A DNA stretch of 64,000 nucleotides from Perkinsus olseni (Eukaryota; Perkinsozoa; Perkinsida; Perkinsidae), in contig JABANP010000148.1 in NCBI GenBank assembly GCA_013115135.1, positions 43,507-107,506 on the forward strand. The letters are read 5' to 3'. Positions 10,722 through 19,049 of this stretch are shown here, piece by piece; positions within the stretch are counted from its first letter, which is position 1, and each line of letters opens with the position of its first letter. Under the pieces are notes generated by a model that made no database searches, was not told the DNA's origin, and saw only the letters and a program-made list of their open reading frames with translations. Both the position numbers and the translations under genes were made by a program.

Positions 10722-11660
10722 TCTTGCGTAACCACAAATACTTGTGATAAAGGGCAAGTCATTAACCTCGATAATGAAGAGCTCGCCAAGCGCTCAACCC
10801 TCCTATTCGAAACTGAATAAAAATACCGTCAAAATTACACCACTTCAAAAGCACTCTTCATTTCAACTCGTCCCCGAGCACTCCTAAAAATGTCAAAATT
10901 CCAAGATCACCACAACCCACAATGAACCCTCAAGTCCTCATCATCATCACACAAGTATTCGACACCTTTGGAGCCTCGTTCGAGATGTAGTTCCCTCATA
11001 CATTAACCCCCATCTTTTTGCTCCAAAGACGCCAGCCGTTGGGGAGCTTCCTTCCGTAAAAAACCCAAAGGGGCTTTCTTCCTTAATCGCAGCAAGGAAC
11101 GGAAAAAACCCATTCGGTTCAGCCCCATCCCGAGCGAGTTTACATTTCCTTTCCGAATGTCGTTGTGAGCCCAGATTAGTTTCGTCATCATCACCGATAG
11201 ACAAACTCATCGCTCTGAAAACAGCACGCTTCAACCTAAGATTCCAAAATATTATTATCGATCTATTACTATCAGCCATCGCAACCCACATGGAAGCGAC
11301 ACCAATTTTTACCGCGAATAAACGATTCATCGAATTTTTTCACAAGAGTATCTTTTCTACTTGAGTACTGCCAGAGTCGAGCTAAGATACCCCTGCCAAC
11401 CTTCTTCTCATCTGATTGTCGCCTCTCAGCTCTTCCGCGTCCAACGTAGCTCGCCTTATCATCAAGAAAATTTACCAGCTCCCCGAGGTCCTCGAAAATA
11501 AAAATCGATCAACTGATCGATTTTATCGATCAAGGATAAGGAAACTGGAACGCCTGCAGCAGGTCGTTCGAGATGACTAGCGCTCTGAATACCTTAACAT
11601 GAAGGTCCCCGGTTCGATCCCCGGCAGCTCCATTTAATAAATAAACTCAATACAACTCTC
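10722..11660 (-). CDS. coding exons of an unrecognised protein, or the CDPK N-terminus
   Basis: On the minus strand an open stretch near 11490-11270 encodes a charged protein (DLGELVNFLDDKASYVGRGR, then LARLWQYSSRKDTLVKKF), and 11245-10950 encodes LKRAVFRAMSLSIGDDDETN. An upstream piece reads FRALVISNDLLQAFQ. Candidate introns between them carry an antisense T-arm (11604-11633), the class C palindrome (11504-11521) and a GTATCTT/AAGATAC pair (11348-11390). I do not recognise a domain. The exons lie directly upstream of the CDPK Gly-rich-loop exon on the same strand, so they may be its N-terminal extension. Confidence 0.4.
11504..11521. repeat. class C palindrome ATCGATCA-AC-TGATCGAT
   Basis: Same 8-nt arms as at 9096, 12401 and 17767, with a different central dinucleotide. 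It lies in a minus-strand segment that best fits an intron ending TTTTCGAG. Confidence 0.75.
11604..11633 (+). repeat. tRNA T-arm fragment
   Basis: The sequence GAAGGTCCCCGGTTCGATCC continues as CCGGCAGCTCCA, a T-arm plus 3' acceptor strand. No 5' acceptor partner is present in the preceding 80 nt, so it is not a whole tRNA gene. It probably lies in an intron of a minus-strand gene. Confidence 0.75.
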
Positions 11661-11702
11661 ACTGAGTGAAAATATGCAGATTTTTTCGCTTCGCTCCGCT
11701 CA

Positions 11703-13225
11703 TTAACTGACCGGTATGAGTTGAAGGTCATCGGGAAGAGGCGGATCGCTTTCGAAGATTCCCTGCCGAATCACCTGACAGCAGGCCGTTGAGGAAACGC
11801 AAGTGAGAGCAAGATTGCAAGATCACCTTCTGTAAATTAGGGTTCTCGATCGCGGCTTGACATCGTTCTTTGTCGTTCAGTTGCTTGTTAACCTGCTCTT
11901 CCTGATCGTGCGTCCCTAAAAGTTCACTCGTAACCGAAAGGTCCCCGGTTCGATCCCCGGCAGAGACACTTTAAAAACACTAAATTATGGAAATTCCCAA
12001 TATTTTTCAAGAAAAAAAATCAGCAAAAATTTCGACAGCGTGAGTTCGGCCAAGATATGCTAAACATCAACTCCTCCCTGCAAGCCCACATTATACTTTA
12101 ATTTGAATACAAGAAATCCGCAAAAAATCGAAATGACAATTTCCTTCGCGGAGCGCACGAGACGATCTTCTTATCTCTTCACCAAAATTCCCTCAGAAAA
12201 GGGCGAACAACAGCTTCCCCAAAGATTTGCGATAGGAGTTGGTATATGATAATTTCGTGGCGCGCGAAATATTCCCAACAGTACCTTCCTTAATATTAAC
12301 ATTAATCTTAATATCTCCGTTAGCCCCGCAAACGCACTTTTGCAGCTTCGTGCGGATGGTCAAACCAATCAGAGTGGCAACGGAACATGTGGGTATCTAA
12401 ATCGATCATCTGATCGATTGGCCGCTAGACATAATAATAATGTTACCGTTGGCGTGAATTCTACATCAATTTTGGTGATGCCATCAATTCCCTTGCTAAC
12501 ACGTATCTGCCAAAATGCTCATCAAACAAAAAAATATTAATACCAAACTTTCCACGACAACCCCCGAAATATTTCGAGAAAGGTGCCGGGAAGTTAATAA
12601 TGAATATCAAAAAATTAATAATTATGAGGAAAAAAATTTATAAAGGACAGATCTTACAAAAAAACTGACTGAACGGTTCAGAAAAGTTGGTATGGGTTTA
12701 GCTCAGTTCCATACCAATTTTTTTCCGAAATTTCGATGAGCATGCACCAGCGCCATGAAGATACACTTGGCAAATTCACGACATACGATTAACAGAATTC
12801 CCTACTTGACGAAACAGAAATTCAACGGAAAAATTTTCTGCAATTTTTCATTCGACCCGGCGTTTTGACCTCATACCACAATTTACGCAATTTTCCCTCC
12901 GTGTAAAATCTTGATTAACCCAATTACTCCACCAAGAATTTTTAACGTAAATTCACGAGAAAATTTTCAGGAAAAATTGTAAAATTCCCAAGGCGTATAC
13001 GACCCCAGCTAGTCCGAAATGACGACAAGGTTAAATGGAATGACAAAAAATATTTTTACGATTTTCTATTTTTCCAAAAATTCTGCAAAAAAGTTTTTTT
13101 TCCGATATGACCTGTTCGGCCGTAACAACTCTCAGTTGCTCCAATGACAGGGTCGGATGCTCGGGATCTCGAAGACCGCGGATAATTTCAAATACCTGAG
13201 AGAAATGATGATACTTTGAAGGCAT
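11703..13225 (-). CDS. CIA2/MIP18 (FAM96) family cytosolic Fe-S assembly factor
   Basis: CIA2 proteins are part of the CIA targeting complex that delivers Fe-S clusters to cytosolic and nuclear apoproteins. Exons: 13195-13112 ([20 protein letters not shown]); 12506-12447 ([20 protein letters not shown]); 12396-12285 ([20 protein letters not shown], ending INVNIKEG); 11915-11827 ([20 protein letters not shown], ending ENPNLQK); 11774-11703 ([20 protein letters not shown], stop). All junctions keep frame, and the family-conserved Cys in the PTIPxCS segment is present. Two starts are possible: Met at 13225, or an upstream exon opening at 13407 joined by an intron 13233-13196. Predicted length about 145 residues, near the family norm. 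Introns carry a class C palindrome and a T-arm element. Confidence 0.9.
11916..12284 (-). repeat. CIA2 intron (369 nt) ending in an antisense tRNA 3' half
   Basis: The intron splits the Gly codon of KEGTHDQ. Its last 53 nt (11968-11916) start GTGTCTCTGCCGGGGATC and finish AGTGAACTTTTAG. On the plus strand this is GTAACCGAAAGGTCCCCGG, TTCGATCCCCGG and an acceptor-like end. That segment has its own GT and AG ends, as if a short tRNA-derived intron sat inside a longer one. Confidence 0.85.
12397..12446 (-). repeat. CIA2 intron (50 nt) with class C palindrome
   Basis: The intron falls exactly between FTPT and IPTCS, a highly conserved stretch of CIA2, so its borders are secure. The palindrome ATCGATCATCTGATCGAT occupies 12401-12418, only a few nucleotides from the acceptor. 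Confidence 0.92.
12685..12724 (+). ncRNA. hairpin followed by a T-run, possible small RNA end
   Basis: TTGGTATGG (687-695) and CCATACCAA (709-717) form a perfect 9-bp stem around 13 nt and are followed by seven T. A related hairpin (TGGTATGAG...CTCATACCA) lies at 14316-14342. They sit in AT-rich DNA: the first inside the long CIA2 intron, the second beyond the gene. A Pol III terminator or structured RNA is possible; no known RNA was recognised. Confidence 0.25.
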
Positions 13226-13409
13226 TTGCTGACTAATAGATGCTTCACCCGACTATGAGTCAACAAACTGTCAGCCCATGGCTTATGAATATTACGAACG
13301 TGGAGCCTTCGATTCTGAAACCGATTAATCCGTTTTTTTGACATTAACTGATGACGAAGACGCTCAGAATTTGGTCGTTGTGAGTCACTCAGTACAACGA
13401 CGGCCATCC

Positions 13410-14540
13410 TGCATGATGTATAACTAGGAAGCTGTTGACGAAGGCGTTCGTCGCTAAGGGAGCCTTATAGTGAGTACTTAGTCGGGTACTAAAATTGCGG
13501 CTAAGGGGCAAGGGCTGTTCTGCCGATTAATAACTGATTTCTGAGACGCAAGTCCTCGTAGATCGTCATCAGTCTCAAGAGTCCCCTACAGTCCCGAAGA
13601 CGTCTAAGTCATACTCCAAAGAAATTCAACAACCACGACAAACGTTTTATATATACCTTTTTCAAAAACAGCGGCAGGGATCGATTTTTTCAGCTCAACA
13701 CGGAATTATACCCGTCTGAGATGGTAGATGAAAGGAATTGCAAATGAAACGCTTACTCAGCCACCCGGAAGCACAGCACTACGGCGGTTCGGAATTCAGA
13801 AGGTCCTGTCGTGAGCTACAATGCCAAGTGGAAGGGATTATCATTTTTGAATAGTATTCGTTAGCCTCTCCTCGTGAGAAGCGTTTCCGGTAAATTATGG
13901 TATTATGAAAAACCTTGTTAATTCGGTTTTGTACTTTGAATGGGATTTGAACTCTGACCCCGAAAAAATTTCAATTTTTTTGAATTTTAACACGATCGAT
14001 CGTAACTACTACGGAATCTCCCCGCTGTTTTCCCTCCATTAACGCGAACGGAACGTATCTTATGTTGATGCGTGCAAGATACGCTTCAGGTCAACTTGTC
14101 ATGCGGGTAATCAATCGTAATTAATGAACCGCGGAATCTTTGTCTCGTTTTTCCAACTTTTTCCTTCGAGTACACCAACGGATTTGTGTTATCCGCGAGA
14201 GCCGCCATTTATTATACACTGAAAAGTATCTTTCTTACATCCGTGCTTGATGCAGGTTAACCTGTGAGAAGCCAGAGTGGGGTATCTTTATATAACGGGA
14301 GAGTTACGAAAGGAATGGTATGAGACAGGAGCGCTCATACCAACTTTCTATGAACGGGCAAAGTATAACTGAAGAGGCATCATGCTACTAGTATACCATC
14401 ATTGAGTCAACACCACTATGCTGCACCGGGAAGGTCTTGTCACGCGCCACGAAATTAAGCGCTCGCCCTGACGAGTGATGTGATCCTTCACCACCAAGAG
14501 CGTATCTTATTCAGTTGTCTAAATGTTGTATCTAATTAAC
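13410..14540. other. AT-rich stretch, no gene recognised
   Basis: Few open frames and many T- and A-runs. It contains one class B element (14055-14095) and the hairpin at 14316-14342, so exons of the plus-strand gene that follows may be scattered here, but I cannot define them. Confidence 0.4.
14055..14095 (+). repeat. class B element
   Basis: GTATCTT (14055) and AAGATAC (14076) pair, extended by one more C-G pair. GTTGAT between them can pair with GTCAAC at 14090-14095. The order of the four arms is that of an H-type pseudoknot. Confidence 0.65.
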
Positions 14541-14765
14541 GAGCATGCATCTTAGAGGTCAACCTGAGGTCGGGCGTATCTTTTGCAGTGCGAAAGATAT
14601 TCTTCGCTGTGCGTTGTTGTTGTTGCAGATACCGATACCGTCTTGGGGGCCTTATTGTTGTTACGTGGGGTATCACTGGAGGGCTGAGCTTCTGCTTGAG
14701 GTGAGTGAGGATGATTTGGGGAAGGAGCGGTACGGGATGTATTTTCATTTTACACTGGAAAAAGG

Positions 14766-14808
14766 AATCTTAGGTTGACCACGGAAGATACGCACAATGT
14801 CGGTTAAA
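14766..14808 (+). repeat. class B element
   Basis: GAATCTTAGGTTGACC is followed by GGAAGATACGC. ATCTT pairs with AAGAT, and TTGACC can pair with GGTTAA (one G-U) just downstream. It follows an open segment that ends LGKERYGMYFHF, so it may be the start of an intron. Confidence 0.6.
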
Positions 14809-15309
14809 AACAGCCTATTGATTACAGATTACGTCATAGCTTGCTAAGTATATATTATTAATTACATCCTCCAGTCATTGGCCTTCGTAACGGAAGAGCG
14901 GAAAAACTTGACACTGTCAAAATAAAAAGTTACTGTCAAGTTGACATTAACTTTTTATTCTTTCCCCTCTATTTTTCGGCTGCGTCCGCCTCAGTTTTGG
15001 TTGGCAGAAGCGATTTCGTATTTTCTCGAATATAAAGATACTTTCATTTGAGTAACCCCCTCGCCGAAATACAGTAAATAGGGCCCGAAGCCCTCGGAAG
15101 TCGTAGTAGGCCTTACACGAGTTAACATCTGAGTAATGAGCTCTAGCTACGTAGGATACAACAAAAATTGGAAAAAATTTGTCGATAAATTTGCGAAAAT
15201 TGTCGCGCTTCGAATCTGAGGACGTTACTGTGCTGTATAGAGTAAATCTCAGTGATATTTTCGGCTGATTTATCTTTTTTGGGAAGTTTTATTTTTTATT
15301 TTTTGTTTC

Positions 15310-16408
15310 TTTCAGTTACTGTTTGATGTGGTACAACAACAAACGTCGAAGGGGTCGTGGTGGGATTCATAAAAGGGCGAGAGAGTATCTTAGGTCGATC
15401 AGGGGAAGATCCGTTGCAGGTCGAGGTATCGATTGAAGGGTAGTAGGTTGAGCTTGCTCTTGGCAGGTGCGAAAGATACGTCTCCGAAGCTTCCTGCGTT
15501 GCAGCACGACCCGTACGGTCGATTCATGGAAGTGAGGAATCTTTTTTGTTGTGTCGAGCATGCTTAACCTGAAGATACGCTCGAAGTTTGTGGTAGGTTG
15601 CAGCCGAGACAAAAGCTCATCATGGCAAGAAAGATCCTACTGGGAATCTTGAGGTTGAGCGAGTAAGATACGAATCAGGTTGACCTGGCACCCGCGTTCG
15701 GAAGCGGATCGCAGTGGACTTTTCTTTTAGGTTGACTCGGGCAAGCATCATCATCACCGGAAGGGCAAAGTATGCTCGCTTGTGTTGCATGGCGATCGGT
15801 TTATGACTGGATCTCTCAGGACTGATGGATGCTGGTAATCGAAAGGTCCCGGGTTCGATTCCTGGTCACCGAACTGAATTTGTGGAATCGTGTTGTCTCA
15901 CGTTGTTGCTGTGTTGTTGTTGGTCATAATATTATTGCGTACGAGTCGTCAATTAATTAGGAGGGGTATCTTAGGTTGACCCGTGCACTACATGCAGATT
16001 TAGGATATGTCAACTTATGGTGACGATTCGGCACACGTCACATTCGTCGCTGACGAATCTTAGGTCGATGCGTGCGCTCCATAGAATTCCACTGTGAATG
16101 TATGTAGTAGAAGAGTATCTTAGGTCGATGCATGCATCTCGCAAGTACAGCTGGATAATGTTGATAGTGAGTTATCTGTGAAGATACTCTTGATGGCAAA
16201 TCCGCAATTGTTATGGTTATTATCGTCTTGTAGGAAGCCTCGGGTTGGTTGGTATTATGTGATGATTATTCTCAAATCGATCAACCGTTTCATATCACTA
16301 TTTCCCATGACCGTCCCTGCCCTGCGTGAAGCTGACCGCCCGACGACGGCGATGACTTTGGCGGTTGAAAAAGCGAAGGAAGCTCGCCAGAAGGACTGGC
16401 AGAAGTAG
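15310..16408 (+). CDS. unrecognised split gene, basic and His-rich protein
   Basis: Consistent frame over several plus-strand exons: YNNKRRRGRGGIHKRARE to 15384; SRYRLKGSRLSLLLAGAKDT and PALQHDPYGRFME (15420-15531); VAAETKAHHGKKDPTGNLEV to 15662; VDSGKHHHHRKGKVCSLVLH (15731-15834). Introns 15385-15419 (35 nt), 15532-15596 (65 nt) and 15663-15730 (68 nt) are GT-AG and frame-preserving and each overlaps a class B element; the next intron opens at 15835 with a tRNA-like 3' half. A final open segment ends LAVEKAKEARQKDWQK at 16408, but its link is not proven. Upstream exons may reach 14.55 kb (IPIPSWGPYCCYVGYHWRAE). No domain recognised. It may be one long gene with the plus-strand exons further right. 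Confidence 0.45.
15385..15419 (+). repeat. 35-nt intron formed by a class B element
   Basis: The donor is the element itself (GTATCTTAGGTCGATC), followed by AGGGGAAGATCC and GTTGCAG. ATCTT pairs with AAGAT. TCGATC can pair with GGTCGA, whose bases fall across the acceptor at 15419-15424. Confidence 0.75.
15532..15596 (+). repeat. 65-nt intron with class B pseudoknot
   Basis: GTGAGGAATCTT...TGTCGAGC...GAAGATAC...GCTCGA...GTGGTAG. ATCTT pairs with AAGAT and TCGAGC pairs perfectly with GCTCGA, interleaved. The second stem differs in sequence from other copies while pairing is kept. Confidence 0.8.
15663..15730 (+). repeat. 68-nt intron overlapping a class B element
   Basis: The intron starts GTAAGATACGAATCAGG and ends CTTTTAG. 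The element begins in the upstream exon (GAATCTTGAGGTTGAG from 15647), so exon sequence and element overlap here. Confidence 0.65.
15835..15875 (+). repeat. sense tRNA 3' half at an intron donor
   Basis: After the exon ending RTDGC the intron opens GTAATCGAAAGGTCCCGGG and continues TTCGATTCCTGGTCACCGA. The first 13 nt are the same as the CDPK intron at 9984. The 3' end of this intron is uncertain (possibly an AG near 15960). Confidence 0.82.
15965..16191 (+). repeat. cluster of three class B-like elements
   Basis: GTATCTTAGGTTGACCCGTGC at 15965, GAATCTTAGGTCGATGCGTGC at 16054 and GTATCTTAGGTCGATGCATGC at 16115. GAGTATCTT of the third can pair with AAGATACTC at about 16183-16191. They are spaced by 60-90 nt, so small exons may lie between them. 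Confidence 0.6.
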
Positions 16409-16671
16409 TGAAAGGTGTGGTATGATAATTTATTCATGTTTAAAGTGTTGTTCCCCTATTCCCAACATTTACGGACAGGCGCGAAAATGAATACCAGTCG
16501 GGAGGAGTACTTTCTTCGCCCGTCTTCACGCGTCTGTGGCATAATTTTATTAGAAAAGTTAATGTTATGCAGTCCTGTCCAGAGAGAATTCGGAAAGGTT
16601 ATCTGCCGAGTAATTACAAGCGGATCGCATCACTATATAGCAAATTCGCTGCTTTTTCGAAAGACATGGTG

Positions 16672-16760
16672 AAACTGGAAATACTCACCGAAGTCGGCGA
16701 GAAATTCACGATAAGAAATTTTTTTCCGGGGCAATTGTAATTTTTTGCCTTTGATCTTAT
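16672..16760 (-). CDS. coding-like segment shared with 56.7 kb
   Basis: On the minus strand this reads RKKISYREFLADFGEYFQ. The minus strand at about 56705-56775 reads REKTSKREFFANFGEYLQ. The DNA of both is about 80 percent alike over 70 nt, with many differences at third positions or giving similar residues, which suggests homologous exons. The family is not recognised. Confidence 0.4.
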
Positions 16761-17049
16761 AGATTGACGTGACTACGTCGAGTTTGCGGGTAACTCAAGT
16801 GCTTCCGAACTCGCAAGGGCTCTCCAATGGTCCGAATGGCTTTGCATAATTCCGACGCGTCCAGAGTTCGTTGCCAACATTACTGTAGACCCTGAGCGAA
16901 CGGCGATGAGAAGTGCTGCCTCCGGCCAGGGAAAATTCGTCTTGAACAAATTTTTAAAGATGGGGAAAATATGATTCACGAAAATTTTTTTTGGGGTGGA
17001 TAGCCGAGAAAAAGGTATTCTCCGAGAGCTCAAGTGTTTGATACGTATC

Positions 17050-18011
17050 ATTGAGTCAGTACAAGTGTATTTCAGTGGGGGGTTTGGTTTATTGGGATTT
17101 CCGAAGGGCGAGTTGCGGTATTAGGTTGTATAAAAGGGAACTGCGCCGACGAGAGAAGGAGAGGAGGATGCAGGTCATGCAGCAGGAGTATCTCTTCAGG
17201 CAGAGAGATGATCGCTATGGGTCAGTCCTGAGTTATTCCGTATCTTCCTCGCTTCAACCTTGGATATGCAGGATGGGCCCTTGTGGGGAGTTTCACATCC
17301 CACCTATTATGTTTGGATCGAGCGGAGGGAGCAGCAACACTACAACTGCGACGCCGGCGGCCCGCGGACCTTCGAACACTCCCGGAAGGCCGGCCAAAGT
17401 GGCCGGTGGAAGCAGCAGCAAGAAATTTGGTGAAGTGGGGACGCCCATGCAGAAGCAGGAAGGTGAGTAGGGAGAGGTCGCAGGTTCGAACCCCAGCGGC
17501 GGTATTTTTTGTCAGAAGGCGCCCAGGCGGTTCTTCATATAACGCCGCAGATGGATCCTTCCTCTGTGGCTGCGGCTCATCTGCAAGCCCTCATAGAGAG
17601 CGAGAATAAGAGTGATAAATATGCCGCGGGTGGGAATCGAACCTGGGTCGTCTGTATGACAGGACGGCAGAAGGTCGACGAGGCCCAACTCGAGTGGGAC
17701 AAGAGATGCCTAGCTGCTTGGGACCATGAAGTGGACAGAAGGAAGTGGGTTGTGTTAATTTATCAAATCGATCACGTGATCGATTCTGTCAGGCAGTGGG
17801 ATATATCGCATCAACTTCAACAAGCGGAGAGATCTCGAAGGGTCGAGGCGGAAGAGAGGCGGAGAAAGTGGGCATTCGGAATCCTCCACTTCTGGGAGTA
17901 TCTTTCTTTTCTTCCGGGTGCGCAGGGAGTTCAACTGTTACGTCCAGCATAGACTGGAGATAGAGGATATTCATCTTGCTGCGGTGCCGCCCGATCATCC
18001 GATGGCAAATA
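17050..18011 (+). CDS. unrecognised coiled-coil protein with five short introns
   Basis: The frame is unbroken across exons ending at 17220 (RRREKERRMQVMQQEYLFRQ), 17272-17462 (Ser/Thr/Pro/Gly-rich, SGGSSNTTTATPAARGPS), 17516-17629 (AVLHITPQMDPSSVAAAHLQ), 17663-17744 (KVDEAQLEWDKRCLAAWDHE), 17793-17867 (QWDISHQLQQAERSRRVEAE) and 17926-18011 (EFNCYVQHRLEIEDIHLAAV). Introns: 17221-17271 (51 nt), 17463-17515 (53), 17630-17662 (33), 17745-17792 (48), 17868-17925 (58), all GT-AG. Charged helical stretches suggest coiled coils. The 5' part is probably incomplete and a donor at 18012 (GTAAGTTGTG) shows that the gene continues, perhaps to the exons at 19.1-20.8 kb. Confidence 0.6.
17463..17515 (+). 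repeat. 53-nt intron, sense tRNA T-arm
   Basis: GTGAGTAGGGAGAGGTCGCAG, then GTTCGAACCCCAGCGGCGG, T-run and TCAG. The T-stem GCAGG/CCCCAGC is imperfect. The intron joins KQE to EGAQAV in phase 1. Confidence 0.85.
17630..17662 (+). repeat. 33-nt intron, antisense tRNA T-arm
   Basis: GTGGGAATCGAACCTGGGTC and ATGACAG. The intron joins YAAG to RQKVDEAQ in phase 1. It consists almost only of an antisense T-arm and is among the shortest introns in the window. Read without splicing the frame also stays open, so removal needs RNA evidence. Confidence 0.7.
17745..17792 (+). repeat. 48-nt intron with class C palindrome
   Basis: GTGGGTTGTG...TCTGTCAG, phase 2, between DRRK and QWDISHQ. ATCGATCACGTGATCGAT at 17767-17784 is identical to the CDPK copy at 9096-9113. 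Confidence 0.85.
17868..17925 (+). repeat. 58-nt intron with a GAGTATCTTT sequence
   Basis: GTGGGCATTCGG...GTGCGCAG, phase 2, between EERRRK and EFNCYV. It holds GGGAGTATCTTTCTTTTC, similar to the 5' part of class B; no pairing arm was seen. Confidence 0.65.
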
Positions 18012-18146
18012 GTAAGTTGTGATGGCGCCCGCCCAGCTGATCGATTTGCAACTATCATTTGGTGGAAAACGGTGAATCTTTTACTGTAGTTGTGCTTAAT
18101 TTGGCAAATATCATTTTTGTGCTCCACGAGAAGCGCGGTAGAGAAA

Positions 18147-18218
18147 AGGTTCTACCGGGATTTGAACCCAGATCGCCAGATTCAGAGTCTGGAGTGCTAA
18201 CCGTTACACCATAGAACC
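18147..18218 (-). tRNA. tRNA-Gln (CTG)
   Basis: Complete cloverleaf on the minus strand: acceptor GGTTCTA paired with TAGAACC, D-arm GTGTAACGGTTAGCAC, anticodon stem-loop CCAGA-CTCTGAA-TCTGG with anticodon CTG, T-arm TGGGTTCAAATCCCG, no CCA encoded. It lies between plus-strand exons and may be inside an intron of that gene. In the plus direction the gene runs from near a GT (18149) to an ATAG (18211-18214), so it could be spliced out like the tRNA-derived introns. Confidence 0.95.
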
Positions 18219-19049
18219 GATGAAAGATCGGGTCGGGCTCGGTGGCCTATCGCTTGTTTTGCATGTAGCTCCTGCCATGCCTGAAGACCCCGCCCTAGAA
18301 AAGCAAGGGGGCAACCCGCCGAAAGTGCCCCTCGGCTCCGACTGATCATCACCAAATTCATCGCGTAAGATTGGAAGTGGTACCACTCGCCATTCGCCAC
18401 TCCCGAGAATTTGACTTTCATCTGGGCATTCCGCGGCCGTGAGGGAGGACCATCTTGTGAGGGCTGACGGCTCAGTAGAGAACGTTAATCAAAATCAAGT
18501 CCGAGAGTAACGTTTTTGGATTTGCTCTGGATACCGAATTAAGTTCTGGTAAATGCTTATTCCATGATATCATCATTACGCCCATGCTGTTGGTATTATT
18601 ATAACTTAGTACAATGGAATTAATACTGCTACTATTAGGCTTACACTCTAAAAGTGCTTAGAGTGATAGACAATACTCGATACCAATAGTAGTTATACGG
18701 AATTGAAGCGTGCAGCGTTCGTCAGGTTTCGTTTTTTTTGCTGCGTCCGACCTGATAAGGTGCGAATCAATACCCAACCCTCGGCGGTACTGGAGCTGCA
18801 GGGAGTTTGGTTTTTCCTCAGGTTTTATGCAAGCTGGCGGAAGTCAGTGATTCATCATCATCAGCAGCTGTGGCTGCTATTCATATTGGGTTTTTATATT
18901 CGACCTTTTATGGACCATTCTCCTCGGTGGCGTATCTTTTCGTCTGTCGTCATGCGCAGCCGGAAGATTCGCAGGGCATGTGACGAAGAACTTGTGTTGC
19001 GTTTTGGGAGGGACGACGTTCTTGCCTAGCATAGGATAGTGAATCTTAG

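Noticed and set aside
9433..11969. Several separate tRNA genes inside CDPK and CIA2
   Set aside because: Only 3' halves are present; no 5' acceptor or D-arm partner is found at the proper distance, and the segments coincide with introns.
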